From Clostridia bacterium (GTDB lineage: Bacteria > Bacillota > Clostridia > Oscillospirales > CAG-272), in NCBI GenBank assembly GCA_017938205.1, contig JAGBCA010000038.1:1-54638 (forward strand): a stretch of 54,638 bases of DNA. Direction: 5' to 3'. This document shows, piece by piece, positions 1 through 9,105 of this stretch; position 1 is the stretch's first letter; each line of letters opens with the position of its first letter. The position numbers and the translations under genes are program-made. The notes beneath the pieces are model-generated. The model was not told the origin of the DNA, did no database searches, and saw only the letters and a program-made list of their open reading frames with translations.

Positions 1-2
1 AA

Positions 3-1244
3 AATCTGCGGATGAAGCTCTTCGTATACCGTAGAATTGCCGACAATATAAGAACCAAATACCCGAATGCCAAGCTCCTGCTCGCCAGCTGGGACGTTTG
101 GATCAAATACACGCCCGAGGAGGCAAGGGCTCTGCTTGCGGAGCTGGATCCGAATCAAACCGTTTTCTTCGATTATACCTCCGAATCGGAAAGTGGAAAC
201 GACTTCACGAAATGGGACGTTTTGGGAAAATTTCCCTGGATCTTCGGCATTTTTGGCGGAATCGAAAAGCAAAACGATATCCGCGGAAACTTGCCGCTGA
301 TGAACGAAAGGCTTTCGCTCGCAAAGAACGACGCAATGTGCCGCGGTATGGTTTTCTGGCCCGAATTCTCACACGGAAATCCTCTCAACCTATATTATCT
401 TGCCGCAAACGCCTGGGAGGCGGAAGTTATTCCCTTGGATACGCTTCTTGAGAGCTTCTGCGAGGCAAGATATGAAAAGAAAAACGCAGGCGCAATGCTC
501 GCGATCTGGAAAAAAATGCTCCCGATCGCAAGGCTGATGACCTGGGCGGGCCCGGCCGACGAGTCGATGATCGGGGACGATCTCTACGAAGATATCCGTG
601 AACGCGCCCCCTTCAAAGCGGAGGAGGGCAAGAAATACGAGATCATTCTTGCACCCTTTATGGAAACGAAGGCTGCCGCTATACAGATCCTTTCGATGCT
701 GACAGAAATCCCGCTCGACGATGAGAAGACGAGAAGGGATGCCTTCGACGTTGTGAGAACCGTGATCGGCCGCTTTATCAACGCAGCCATTCTGCGCGCC
801 GAAATAAGCTTTGCAAAAAAGGATGCCGAGGGGGTTGAAAAAGCTTCGCAAATCGCCGTTTCCCTCATTCAGGCGCTGGGCCTGCTTCTCGGCGGACACG
901 AGGATTATTCTCTTCTTGCATCGCTTGAACGGCTGAGGACGGAAACGGAGGTCAATCCCAATTTCGAAAGAACGCTCAAGAACAACGCAGAGCATGAATA
1001 CAATCGTGCGCACATTTATGAAAACGCAGTTTATCTCTATCTGCCCGAAGCAAAGCTTTGGCTGGGGGCGGCAACAGAAGCCGCAAAAGCGGGTGTGCCG
1101 CTTGACAAGAACGTGCTGAAGGCAGAGATGGAAAGGATCCGCGCCGTTTATTTCGATACGCCGCTGAAGGAAATGAAGAGAGAGCATAAGCCCCTCTCCG
1201 AGGTGGCAATGCAGGCCAAAGATATTATAGAGCAGCTGAAATAA
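3..1244 (+). CDS. GH89-like alpha-N-acetylglucosaminidase, C-terminal part (5' end outside window)
   Basis: The reading frame is open to the window edge, so the N-terminus is missing; the first internal ATG is at 12. About 410 residues are visible. The stretch FPWIFGIFGGIE followed by RGNL resembles the GH89 (NAGLU) segment with a conserved FGG. Further on, GMVFWPEFSHGNP followed by an AW pair resembles the GH89 region carrying a catalytic glutamate in a PE motif (about residue 118 from the ATG at 12). The C-terminal half is helical, as in this family. Family members remove terminal alpha-linked GlcNAc from host glycans. The GH20 gene that follows 113 bases later fits a shared role in N-acetylhexosamine release. 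Other TIM-barrel hydrolases with helical C-termini remain possible. Confidence 0.55.
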   Translation, partial: NLRMKLFVYRRIADNIRTKYPNAKLLLASWDVWIKYTPEEARALLAELDPNQTVFFDYTSESESGNDFTKWDVLGKFPWIFGIFGGIEKQNDIRGNLPLMNERLSLAKNDAMCRGMVFWPEFSHGNPLNLYYLAANAWEAEVIPLDTLLESFCEARYEKKNAGAMLAIWKKMLPIARLMTWAGPADESMIGDDLYEDIRERAPFKAEEGKKYEIILAPFMETKAAAIQILSMLTEIPLDDEKTRRDAFDVVRTVIGRFINAAILRAEISFAKKDAEGVEKASQIAVSLIQALGLLLGGHEDYSLLASLERLRTETEVNPNFERTLKNNAEHEYNRAHIYENAVYLYLPEAKLWLGAATEAAKAGVPLDKNVLKAEMERIRAVYFDTPLKEMKREHKPLSEVAMQAKDIIEQLK

Positions 1245-1313
1245 ACCGCCGAAAATAGAGAAAAATACTCCTTTTGTAAATAATATTCTGTTTTTATTTG
1301 CAGAAAAAAACCG

Positions 1314-1319
1314 TATAAT
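1314..1319 (+). promoter_or_regulatory. Candidate -10 box for the GH20 gene
   Basis: TATAAT lies in the AT-rich gap between the GH89-like and GH20 genes, 39 bases before the GH20 ATG. No convincing -35 box is present at 17 bases, so this is a moderate call. Confidence 0.4.
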
Positions 1320-1357
1320 ATGGATAGATCCGCGCTTGCGGAAAAGGAGGAGCAACG

Positions 1358-3004
1358 ATGATACTTCCAAGAGTGAAGCAATACGAGGCGATAGAGGGAT
1401 GCTTTGCGGACGAGCTACAGTTTGCGCCCACCGCCGATGGCCAATGGGCGAGCCGCATTCTCGGGGCATTTTGCCCATTGGCGCGCATCGGGATCGGCGA
1501 GGACGCCACGGTGCATTTAGAAAACAAGGATATGAACGCGGGCGCATATACGCTTTCTGTGAAGGAAGACGGCATTTTCATCGGATACGGTGACAGAGAG
1601 GGGCTTCGGAATGCGATCGCCTCGCTCTCCTTCCTTATAAAAGAAGACCGGATCGGCTGCGCCGAGATCACGGATGCGCCCGACCATCCCTTCCGCGCCT
1701 GCCTTTTGGACCTGGCGCGCGGCTACGTGGATATAGATGCCCTGAAGGAGCATGTCACGCGCATGGCGAAGCTGAAATACAGCGTTTTGCATCTTCATCT
1801 GATGGACAGACAAACCTATTGCCTTGCATCGGACGTTGTGCCAAACCCGGATGGGCACAAGCTTTACACGAAAGAGCAGATGCGAGAGCTGATCACGCTT
1901 GCCGAGGATCTTGGGATGGAAGTTATTCCCGAGATCGAATTTCCCTGCCACGCCGTCAACCAGCTGAAGGCTCTGCCGCAGCTTGGATGCGATATCATCG
2001 ACAAGCGCGCCGCCATTGAAAAGGTGCGCGCCGCCACGGGAGATCGAAAGATGCAATTCGTGGATGCGGACAGATGTGTAAGCCAATGGGCGGTCTGCAT
2101 AGGAAAAGAATCAACCTATGAGATCTACGGCCGGATCATCGACGAGATCTGCACGCTTTTCTCCGGAAAGATCCTGCATATCGGCGGCGACGAATTTGAT
2201 TTTCCGAGCCTTGCCGCACATCCGCATTGGGACAACTGCCATGCCTGCCGCGAAAGAATGAAAAAGGAGGGGCTTTCCTCCACGAGAGAGCTCTATTATT
2301 ACGGATTGCGCCGCCTTTACGAGATTGCTCGTGCACACGGAAAACGCATGGCTCTCTGGAACGATCAGCTTGACGTATTTCATCCCATTGATATTCCGAA
2401 GGATTGCCTCATCTACTTCTGGCGCGGCGATATCATCACGCAGGAAAAGGGCGTTTTTCAGGCGTTGCTCGATCAAGGATTCGAGGTGGTCAACGCGCAC
2501 TACAGATACACCTACTTTGACCATGATGGGGAGATGCAGGAAAGCAATATCCGTACCTGGACGGCAAGGACGGAATTTCTCGGAGAAAGAGATCTCGAAG
2601 GAAAGATCTGCGGCGGTATGCTCTCCTGCTGGGATTTTGCCATTCCCGAATACGCGCACAACCATTACGTTCTTCCGCCCGCCATGGTGCTTTTCGCCGA
2701 CAGAGTCTGGAACGATGCCCCTTGCGAATACGGCGAATGCTACAGAAAGGCAATGTTTGCAGCCATTTCGGGAGATAACGAAGCCGATATTGATATATTC
2801 CGCTTCTTCCGCGAGATTCTGCCCCCAAGATGCAGGCACGTGCGCCATTTTCTTGAGGACATAGATCTCGATTCCATTGATATTTCCGCGCTCCGGGAAA
2901 CGATTGATCGGATCGATGCATCACAGCAATCCGTGCATTACGGACCGCTTTCCGTCAAGGAGCTGAAGCGGCTTCTCGTTGGCATCTACGGCGCGATCCA
3001 ATAA
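1358..3004 (+). CDS. GH20 beta-N-acetylhexosaminidase
   Basis: A 548-aa GH20 hydrolase. An N-terminal GH20b-like domain of roughly 110 residues is followed by the TIM barrel. The barrel shows HLHLMD (about 145-150), VIPEIEFPCHA, and the signature HIGGDE with His274, Asp278 and Glu279. In this family the Asp-Glu pair gives substrate-assisted catalysis on terminal beta-GlcNAc or beta-GalNAc. A tryptophan-rich stretch near the C-terminal end of the barrel (SCWDF) also fits. No signal peptide is seen, so it probably acts in the cytoplasm on imported oligosaccharides. The start is set by AAAAGGAGG ten bases before the ATG. It ends in a strong hairpin shared with the convergent SDR gene. Confidence 0.85.
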   Translation: MILPRVKQYEAIEGCFADELQFAPTADGQWASRILGAFCPLARIGIGEDATVHLENKDMNAGAYTLSVKEDGIFIGYGDREGLRNAIASLSFLIKEDRIGCAEITDAPDHPFRACLLDLARGYVDIDALKEHVTRMAKLKYSVLHLHLMDRQTYCLASDVVPNPDGHKLYTKEQMRELITLAEDLGMEVIPEIEFPCHAVNQLKALPQLGCDIIDKRAAIEKVRAATGDRKMQFVDADRCVSQWAVCIGKESTYEIYGRIIDEICTLFSGKILHIGGDEFDFPSLAAHPHWDNCHACRERMKKEGLSSTRELYYYGLRRLYEIARAHGKRMALWNDQLDVFHPIDIPKDCLIYFWRGDIITQEKGVFQALLDQGFEVVNAHYRYTYFDHDGEMQESNIRTWTARTEFLGERDLEGKICGGMLSCWDFAIPEYAHNHYVLPPAMVLFADRVWNDAPCEYGECYRKAMFAAISGDNEADIDIFRFFREILPPRCRHVRHFLEDIDLDSIDISALRETIDRIDASQQSVHYGPLSVKELKRLLVGIYGAIQ

Positions 3005-3063
3005 AAAATCCCCCCTTTGTACGACAACCGAAGGACTTCGGATGCGTATAGAGGGGGATTTTT
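3003..3063. terminator. Bidirectional terminator
   Basis: AAAAAATCCCCC pairs with GGGGGATTTTT about 40 bases on, with an inner CCGAAG/CTTCGG hairpin. It lies between the convergent GH20 and SDR genes and has T-runs on both strands. Confidence 0.85.
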
Positions 3064-3081
3064 ATAACATTTTATTGTTCC

Positions 3082-3912
3082 TTACTTTTTCTTCTTGAAA
3101 AGCTTCATGCCGTTGGTGCTGCCTCCGTCACAAAGCACGTCCACACCTGCAAGATAGCCGTTCCGCTCATCTGCCACGGTTGCAAGGGCGAAGCCAAGCT
3201 CCTCGGGCTTTCCCATACGCTCCTCTGCGGAGAAGGGGATCAGCATTCCGCCATCCTCTTTTTCAAGATTTCCCATATCGGTAGCGATCAGACCGGGGCT
3301 GAGGGATACCACGCGAATGCCCTTCTTGCCGTATTCAAAGGCGCACTTCTGCGCATACCAAACGACGAAGTTCTTGGAAAGCGAATAGGCAAAGCCCTTG
3401 CGCTGATACTCACCCTTGGCAAGATTGCTTTTTTTGACAAGCTTTTTGAGGAAAAGCGCCTCGTCCGTTTCGGCAAGCGCATACACCTTTTTATTGATAA
3501 TGAAAGCGGGAAGAATATACGCCGAATTGGAGGAAACGTCCACGATCACGCTGCCCGCCTCCATCACCTTGGAAAACTCCTGGTTGATATACACCGTCCC
3601 AAGCGCATTGATACGGAGAATGCCCTCCTGCGTTCCCTTCATTGCGGGCGAAACACCTGCCGAGTTGATCACGTTCTTCACCGTGCCAAGCGAGCAAGCA
3701 AAGGAAACAAGCTCCTTTACGCTCTCGCGGTCCGAGGTATCGCAGGTCTTGGCATATGCCTCATATCCGAGAGCCTTCAATTCTTCGACCGCCCCCTCCA
3801 GCTTCTTCAAGGTTCTGCCCGAGATCACGATGATCTTATCCTTGGGCATAAATTTTGCGGCCTCAAGTCCCATACCGCTGCCGCCACCGGTAATTACACA
3901 TACATTTGCCAT
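3082..3912 (-). CDS. SDR-family oxidoreductase
   Basis: A 276-aa classical short-chain dehydrogenase. The cofactor motif TGGGSGMG is at residues 8-15, NSAG at 83-86, serines at 127-130 and the catalytic YSLSK at 176-180, all on a Rossmann fold. The C-terminal VDVLCDGGSTNG is typical of the family. A possible upstream start exists (3972), but AAAGGAG sits eight bases before the ATG at 3912 and sets the start. A consensus promoter lies 65 bases upstream. An extra helical insert before the YxxxK tyrosine (about 141-172) is longer than usual. The substrate cannot be named. It stands alone, convergent with GH20 and divergent from ppdK. Confidence 0.85.
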   Translation of the reverse strand: MANVCVITGGGSGMGLEAAKFMPKDKIIVISGRTLKKLEGAVEELKALGYEAYAKTCDTSDRESVKELVSFACSLGTVKNVINSAGVSPAMKGTQEGILRINALGTVYINQEFSKVMEAGSVIVDVSSNSAYILPAFIINKKVYALAETDEALFLKKLVKKSNLAKGEYQRKGFAYSLSKNFVVWYAQKCAFEYGKKGIRVVSLSPGLIATDMGNLEKEDGGMLIPFSAEERMGKPEELGFALATVADERNGYLAGVDVLCDGGSTNGMKLFKKKK

Positions 3913-3976
3913 TTGTTTTCTCCTTTTGTTTTTCCGCCCAATACGCTCGCGCACAGACGGGGTGATCTGCATTCTA

Positions 3977-4005
3977 ATTATAGCTTAACCGATTCAAAAT
4001 GTCAA
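3977..4005 (-). promoter_or_regulatory. Consensus promoter of the SDR gene
   Basis: On the minus strand TTGACA (4005-4000) and TATAAT (3982-3977) are separated by exactly 17 bases, a perfect sigma-A match. Confidence 0.8.
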
Positions 4006-4150
4006 TTCATTTTTTCGGATGCGTTTTTCTCTCTTCATGCAACAATCACAATTTCCTTGCAAGAAAAAATTATTTTTTATTCAACACCGTGCAAAGAATT
4101 TGAACAAAATGTAAAGATTGACAAGTTTTGGATTTTTTTTGCAAAAGAAA

Positions 4151-4179
4151 TGGAATTTTTCCTTCAAATATGTTATAAT
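4151..4179 (+). promoter_or_regulatory. Extended -10 promoter of ppdK
   Basis: TGTTATAAT (4171-4179) is an extended -10 with a perfect TATAAT; the -35 at 4151 (TGGAAT) is weak. The leader to the ATG is about 100 bases and has no recognisable riboswitch. Confidence 0.65.
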
Positions 4180-4283
4180 ATGTGGAGCGAAATGCGCGAA
4201 TGAGTTATTTTTTTAATTTTTGCTTGCGTTTTTCGTTATTAAGGATGAAAACAAAAAAATTTTATATTGGAGGAAACTCAAAA

Positions 4284-6905
4284 ATGGCAAAGAAGTATTG
4301 TTATCTCTTTACCGAGGGTAATGCAAACATGCGTGAGCTCCTCGGCGGTAAGGGCGCAAACCTCGCCGAAATGACCAATATCGGTCTCCCTGTTCCCCAG
4401 GGCTTCACTATCTCGACGGAAGCATGCACGCAGTATTACGAGGACGGCAGACAGATCAACGCTGATATCATGGCTGAGATCAACGAATACATCGTTAAGA
4501 TGGAAGAGGTTACCGGTAAGAAGTTCGGCGACCTTAAGAACCCCCTGCTCGTATCGGTTCGTTCCGGTGCGCGTGCATCCATGCCCGGCATGATGGACAC
4601 TATCCTGAACCTCGGTATCAACGAGGACGTTGTTGAGTACATGGCAAAGGCCAGCGGCAACGAGAGATGGGCTTACGACTGCTACAGAAGATTTATCCAG
4701 ATGTACTCCGACGTTGTTATGGAGGTTGGTAAGAAGTACTTCGAGGAGCTCATCGATAAGATGAAGGAAGAGAAGGGCGTTACTCAGGATATCGAGCTGT
4801 CCGCTGCAGACCTCAAGGAGCTGGCGAACCAGTTCAAGGCTGAGTACAAGGCAAAGATCGGCTCTGACTTCCCCTCCGATCCCAAGGAGCAGCTCATCGG
4901 CGCCGTTAAGGCCGTATTCCGTTCTTGGGACAACCCCCGTGCAAACGTTTACCGCCGCGATAACGACATTCCCTACTCTTGGGGTACTGCCGTTAACGTG
5001 CAGGCAATGGCATTCGGTAACATGGGTGACGATTGCGGCACCGGCGTTGCCTTCACCCGCGATCCCGCTACCGGCGAGAAGAAGCTGATGGGTGAGTTCC
5101 TTACCAACGCACAGGGCGAGGACGTTGTTGCAGGTGTTCGTACTCCCATGCCCATCGCACAGATGGCTGAGAAGTTCCCCGAGGCATTTGCTCAGTTCAC
5201 CGAGGTTTGCAAGATCCTCGAGAACCACTATCACGACATGCAGGATATGGAGTTCACCGTTGAGCACGGCAAGCTCTATATGCTTCAGACCAGAAACGGT
5301 AAGAGAACCGCACAGGCTGCTCTGCAGATCGCTGTTGACCTCGTTGCCGAGGGCCACAAGACCGAGCAGGAGGCCGTTCTCATGATCGACCCCAGAAACC
5401 TTGACACCCTTCTGCATCCCCAGTTCGATGCAAAGGCTCTGAAGGCTGCACAGGCTATCGGCCGCGGCCTTGGTGCTTCCCCCGGCGCTGCTTGCGGACA
5501 GATCGTATTCTCTGCAGAGGATGCTGAGGCTTGGAAGAACGCAGGCAAGAAGGTCGTTCTCGTTCGTCTTGAGACCTCTCCCGAGGATATCACCGGTATG
5601 AAGGCCGCTCAGGGTATCCTGACCGTTCGCGGCGGTATGACCTCTCACGCAGCCGTTGTTGCTCGCGGTATGGGTAAGTGCTGCGTTTCCGGTTGCGGCG
5701 AGATCAACATGGACGAGGAGAACAAGAAGTTCACGCTTGCAGGCAAGACCTACACCGAGGGTGACTTCATCTCCATCGACGGTTCCACCGGTAAGATCTA
5801 CGACGGTATCGTTCCCACCGTTGACGCTGTTATCTCCGGCAACTTCGGTACCATCATGGGCTGGGCTGACAAGTACAGAAAGCTCAAGGTCAGAACCAAC
5901 GCTGATACGCCCGCAGATGCTAAGAAGGCACGCGAGCTTGGCGCTGAGGGTATCGGCCTTTGCCGTACCGAGCATATGTTCTTCGAGGCAGACAGAATCG
6001 CTGCATTCCGCGAGATGATCTGCTCCGATACCGCTGAGGAAAGAGAAATTGCTCTTGCAAAGATCCTTCCCTACCAGCAGGGCGACTTCGAGAAGCTTTA
6101 CGAGGCTCTCGAGGGCAATCCCGTTTGCATCCGTTTCCTGGATCCCCCGCTCCACGAGTTCGTTCCTACCACCGAGGAGGACATCGCTGCTCTTGCTAAG
6201 GCACAGGGCAAGACCGTTGAGCAGATCAAGGCTATCATCTCTTCTCTGCACGAGTTCAACCCCATGATGGGTCACAGAGGCTGCCGCCTTGCCGTTACCT
6301 ATCCCGAGATCGCAAAGATGCAGACCAGCGCTGTTATCCGCGCCGCTATCAACGTTCAGAAGGCACACGCTGATTGGACCGTTAAGCCCGAGATCATGAT
6401 CCCCTTGGTTGGCGACGTGAAGGAGCTTAAGTACGTTAAGAACGTTGTCGTTGCTACCGCTGATGCCGAGATCGCCGCTGCCGGCGTGAAGCTCGACTAC
6501 GAGGTTGGTACGATGATCGAAATCCCCAGAGCTTGCCTCACCGCTGATGAGATCGCTCAGAACGCAGACTTCTTCTGCTTCGGTACGAACGACCTTACGC
6601 AGATGACCTACGGCTTCTCCCGTGACGATGCCGGCAAGTTCCTCGATGCTTACTATGACAGAAAGATCTTCGAAAACGATCCCTTCGCTAAGCTCGACCA
6701 GACCGGCGTTGGTAAGCTGATGGGCATGGCTTGCAAGGACGGCCGCGCTAACAATGCTAACCTTCACATCGGTATCTGCGGTGAGCACGGCGGCGACCCG
6801 ACATCCGTTGAGTTCTGCCACACCCTTGGCCTTGACTACGTTTCCTGCTCGCCCTTCAGAGTGCCGATCGCACGTCTGGCAGCAGCACAGGCAGCATTGA
6901 AATAA
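4284..6905 (+). CDS. ppdK: Pyruvate, phosphate dikinase
   Basis: An 873-aa enzyme, full family length, that interconverts pyruvate + ATP + Pi with PEP + AMP + PPi. It is used by many anaerobes in glycolysis. The N-terminal ATP-grasp part includes LLGGKGANLAEM and RSGARASMPGMMDT. The swivelling domain carries GGMTSHAAVVARG with the phosphorylated His455 and Thr453, the usual regulatory site. The C-terminal PEP barrel has GICGEHGGDP with catalytic Cys832 and ends in SPFRVPIARLAAAQ. Start at 4284: TTGGAGG lies ten bases upstream; the longer open frame from 4182 has no ribosome site. Codon use (GTT, GCT, AAG, GAG) is more biased than in neighbours, suggesting high expression. A strong terminator follows. 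Confidence 0.97.
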   Translation: MAKKYCYLFTEGNANMRELLGGKGANLAEMTNIGLPVPQGFTISTEACTQYYEDGRQINADIMAEINEYIVKMEEVTGKKFGDLKNPLLVSVRSGARASMPGMMDTILNLGINEDVVEYMAKASGNERWAYDCYRRFIQMYSDVVMEVGKKYFEELIDKMKEEKGVTQDIELSAADLKELANQFKAEYKAKIGSDFPSDPKEQLIGAVKAVFRSWDNPRANVYRRDNDIPYSWGTAVNVQAMAFGNMGDDCGTGVAFTRDPATGEKKLMGEFLTNAQGEDVVAGVRTPMPIAQMAEKFPEAFAQFTEVCKILENHYHDMQDMEFTVEHGKLYMLQTRNGKRTAQAALQIAVDLVAEGHKTEQEAVLMIDPRNLDTLLHPQFDAKALKAAQAIGRGLGASPGAACGQIVFSAEDAEAWKNAGKKVVLVRLETSPEDITGMKAAQGILTVRGGMTSHAAVVARGMGKCCVSGCGEINMDEENKKFTLAGKTYTEGDFISIDGSTGKIYDGIVPTVDAVISGNFGTIMGWADKYRKLKVRTNADTPADAKKARELGAEGIGLCRTEHMFFEADRIAAFREMICSDTAEEREIALAKILPYQQGDFEKLYEALEGNPVCIRFLDPPLHEFVPTTEEDIAALAKAQGKTVEQIKAIISSLHEFNPMMGHRGCRLAVTYPEIAKMQTSAVIRAAINVQKAHADWTVKPEIMIPLVGDVKELKYVKNVVVATADAEIAAAGVKLDYEVGTMIEIPRACLTADEIAQNADFFCFGTNDLTQMTYGFSRDDAGKFLDAYYDRKIFENDPFAKLDQTGVGKLMGMACKDGRANNANLHIGICGEHGGDPTSVEFCHTLGLDYVSCSPFRVPIARLAAAQAALK

Positions 6906-6921
6906 TTTAGCACAAATTTCA

Positions 6922-6956
6922 GAGCCTTGGAGCCAAACGCTCCAAGGCTCTTGTTT
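6922..6956 (+). terminator. ppdK terminator (hairpin copy 1)
   Basis: GAGCCTTGGAG pairs perfectly with CTCCAAGGCTC around a CCAAACG loop, followed by TTGTTT. A near copy recurs at 7547. Confidence 0.85.
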
Positions 6957-7021
6957 AATAAAATGATTTCATCGGTATCTGTGATAAGCACTATTTTTCA
7001 AAATTAAAATAAAAATATGTA

Positions 7022-7059
7022 TTGACAAGTGTTTTTACATATGTTATAATTATGTAAAA
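7022..7059 (+). promoter_or_regulatory. Consensus promoter with palindromic operator over the -10
   Basis: TTGACA (7022-7027), 17 bases, TATAAT (7045-7050), with an extended TG at 7042. The inverted repeat TTTTACATA (7033-7041) / TATGTAAAA (7051-7059) brackets the -10 box exactly. A dimeric repressor bound there would block the promoter. Confidence 0.75.
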
Positions 7060-7087
7060 CATAAAAAATACAATGTGAGGTGATGTA

Positions 7088-7450
7088 ATGGATTATGCAA
7101 AAACAATTTTGGAAATGCTTGAAAGAATTAAAACTCTGGAGGAAAAAGTAACCATGCTTGAAAACAAAGATTTAACCCAAAATACGAACGATACCAAAAA
7201 GTCAAACTATACCAATCTTACTCAAAAAGCCAGAGAATACATCACAATGTCAAAAATGAAAGCCAAGGAGAGCGGTGAGAAGGAACTAATACTATTATGT
7301 AATGACATTCAGAAAGCACTTAAAGTTACACAACGACCGGCTTCTATTTGTACCGCGATGTACGATTCAATGAGCATTAACGATGAAGTTGTTTTTGCTC
7401 CTCCAAAAGGAAAATCAACTACGCTTAAAATAAAATACTATCTTGATTAA
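7088..7450 (+). CDS. Small unrecognised coiled-coil protein
   Basis: A 120-aa protein I do not recognise. Residues 1-30 have a heptad pattern of leucines and isoleucines typical of a short coiled coil. A Lys/Thr/Asn-rich linker follows (about 31-50), then a basic helical part, and a C-terminal segment with FAPPKGKSTTLKIKYYL that may be a small beta unit. There is no signal peptide, Cys or membrane segment. The GAGGTGAT ribosome site fits the ATG. The gene is much more AT-rich than its neighbours, has its own consensus promoter with a palindrome over the -10, and sits between two near-identical terminator hairpins. This suggests a small acquired cassette. A DNA-binding or regulatory role would be a guess. 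Confidence 0.7.
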   Translation: MDYAKTILEMLERIKTLEEKVTMLENKDLTQNTNDTKKSNYTNLTQKAREYITMSKMKAKESGEKELILLCNDIQKALKVTQRPASICTAMYDSMSINDEVVFAPPKGKSTTLKIKYYLD

Positions 7451-7546
7451 CAAGGATTCGCTGATCAATTTGCTAATCTTATAGATAATGAGGATAATTG
7501 ATTTTGTTTCAATAAGGACAAAGGGAATTGTTCAAGAGCATTATAA

Positions 7547-7577
7547 AGCCTTGGAGTCAAACGTTCCAAGGCTTTTT
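7547..7577 (+). terminator. Terminator (hairpin copy 2)
   Basis: AAGCCTTGGAG and TTCCAAGGCTT around a TCAAACG loop, then a run of T. It differs from the ppdK terminator at only a few bases. The 96 bases between the small gene and this hairpin hold nothing recognisable. Confidence 0.8.
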
Positions 7578-7587
7578 TTGTATAACG

Positions 7588-7627
7588 AAAACAACGGCTA
7601 CCGCTTTTTGGGTAGCCGTTGTTTTTT
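7588..7627. terminator. Terminator for the GltS-type gene
   Basis: AACAACGGCTACC pairs with GGTAGCCGTTGTT across a short loop, with A and T runs outside. It works for the minus-strand gene ending at 7627 and could also back up the plus-strand terminator at 7547. Confidence 0.8.
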
Positions 7628-9060
7628 TATTCACCATCCGTCCAGACGAATTGCGGCTGATCCTGATACCGCTTTTTAAAAATTCTTCGGCGGAAGAGGA
7701 AAGCCGTATATACGATCCAAAGGGTGAAAAAGACCGCGCAAGCGATGATGGCATTCGTCAGCGAGCTGCCCGCAAAATTCAAAAGAAGAAGCAGAGGCGC
7801 GATCATCACCATCGCCGGGAAATTTGAAAGAATATAGAGGCTGGAGGTGGGGGTTTGCAAACCGGGATCGATCTCCTTCATCAGGATCATACCGTTGGAG
7901 GCCGTGCCCGTCATCGTACCGAAGCTCATCAGAAAGAACTCGTGCTCAAAGCCCTTAAAGCACTCCTTTGCGACCAGGCGGATATACGCATAGGTGATCA
8001 CGGTTCCAATCAGGCTGAGGATCACGATCGGCAGAATGTATCTTCTGATATCGTTGATCTCGATGGCCGCAACGCCCGCCACGATCATCAGATCGAAGGC
8101 AAAGCCCGAGATACGGTCCATCTGATAATTGTTGATATATTCACGATGCATCAGCTGCTTCTTACGCAGACGCTTGACCACAAAGCGGATCAGCATAGCC
8201 GCCAGCGATGCCCAAAGGAAGTTAAAGCCCCAGGCGATGCTGTTTGTGAAAGCGGAGAGGCGACCGAGCAGATACATAAAGCCAAAGGAGAGCGCGTAAG
8301 CCAAGGCCACGAAGCCCGCCTGAAGAGAAAATTTATCCACGGACTCATTGTCCGGGATCTCCGTTCCCGTGGGGTTGGTTTGATCTACAAACTCCTTTTC
8401 GGGGCGGGCGCGGCGAATGTATAGGCCACTATGTTTTTTGTGAATATTGATATACAAAACGCCAAACACGGAGGCAACCACGAAGCCGATCGAGGCCAGA
8501 GAGAGACCGAAGCTTCCATTTCCCGCAAACTGCGTTGCAGGCGTATTGGTAAAGTTGATATCCCAGCTCAGAGCGTTGCCCGGTCCTTGACCGAAGGCCA
8601 GCGGCAAAATCAAGCCGCAGATATAAGAGATCACGTTATCGCCGTACTGCGTGAAAAGAAATAAAAGCAGCGTGATCCCGAGGCCAACGAAGGCCTGCAG
8701 CATATACGTTCCGCCCTGCAGAGCACCAAATTCAACGACCTGTGCGCGATTCGTCTTATGCGTGCTCTTCTCCGTTTTCAGTGACATAGCGGCAAAGCCG
8801 ATGGCAAGGCAATGATAGGTGATGACCTGCATCATGCGATTGTCTACCAAAACGAAGCCGCACTGCTTGCAGATAAAATTCACGAGCAGAAGCACACCGC
8901 CGCCAAGCAGAGCGGACGGGATAAGACAGTTTCGGAAAAGGGGGATCTTGCGTCTGAGAATATTGCCAAGCATCAAAAACAGAAGCAACAGGCCAAGCTG
9001 CGCGGGAAACGCCCAGACGGCACCGTAGTTCGCCATTGTAAAATCCCAACTCTTATTCAT
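7627..9060 (-). CDS. GltS-type sodium/glutamate symporter
   Basis: A 477-aa integral membrane protein with about eleven hydrophobic segments. Two inverted-repeat signature loops characteristic of the GltS family are visible: FGQGPGNALSWD in the first half and GTMTGTASNGMILM in the second. Known members import glutamate with sodium; this longer, divergent version could carry another organic acid. A hydrophilic loop (about residues 205-245) separates the halves. AAAGGAG lies ten bases before the ATG. The gene stands alone, with a palindrome-containing leader upstream and a terminator overlapping its end. Confidence 0.8.
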   Translation of the reverse strand: MNKSWDFTMANYGAVWAFPAQLGLLLLFLMLGNILRRKIPLFRNCLIPSALLGGGVLLLVNFICKQCGFVLVDNRMMQVITYHCLAIGFAAMSLKTEKSTHKTNRAQVVEFGALQGGTYMLQAFVGLGITLLLFLFTQYGDNVISYICGLILPLAFGQGPGNALSWDINFTNTPATQFAGNGSFGLSLASIGFVVASVFGVLYINIHKKHSGLYIRRARPEKEFVDQTNPTGTEIPDNESVDKFSLQAGFVALAYALSFGFMYLLGRLSAFTNSIAWGFNFLWASLAAMLIRFVVKRLRKKQLMHREYINNYQMDRISGFAFDLMIVAGVAAIEINDIRRYILPIVILSLIGTVITYAYIRLVAKECFKGFEHEFFLMSFGTMTGTASNGMILMKEIDPGLQTPTSSLYILSNFPAMVMIAPLLLLLNFAGSSLTNAIIACAVFFTLWIVYTAFLFRRRIFKKRYQDQPQFVWTDGE

Positions 9061-9105
9061 AATAATCTACTCCTTTTCTCAAGGATTCGTCTACATGATC
9101 TTTAT

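Noticed and set aside
390-1547. 385-aa minus-strand open frame across the GH89-like gene
   Set aside because: It spans two plus-strand genes and their promoter region and shows no recognisable protein pattern.
4180-4283. Riboswitch in the ppdK leader
   Set aside because: The leader is AT-rich, and I saw no conserved riboswitch core or terminator/antiterminator pair.
4278-6821. 847-aa open frame on the minus strand across ppdK
   Set aside because: It is the antisense shadow of a strongly codon-biased gene. It has no ribosome site, its translation is low-complexity Leu/Val/Gly-rich, and ppdK motifs are intact on the plus strand.
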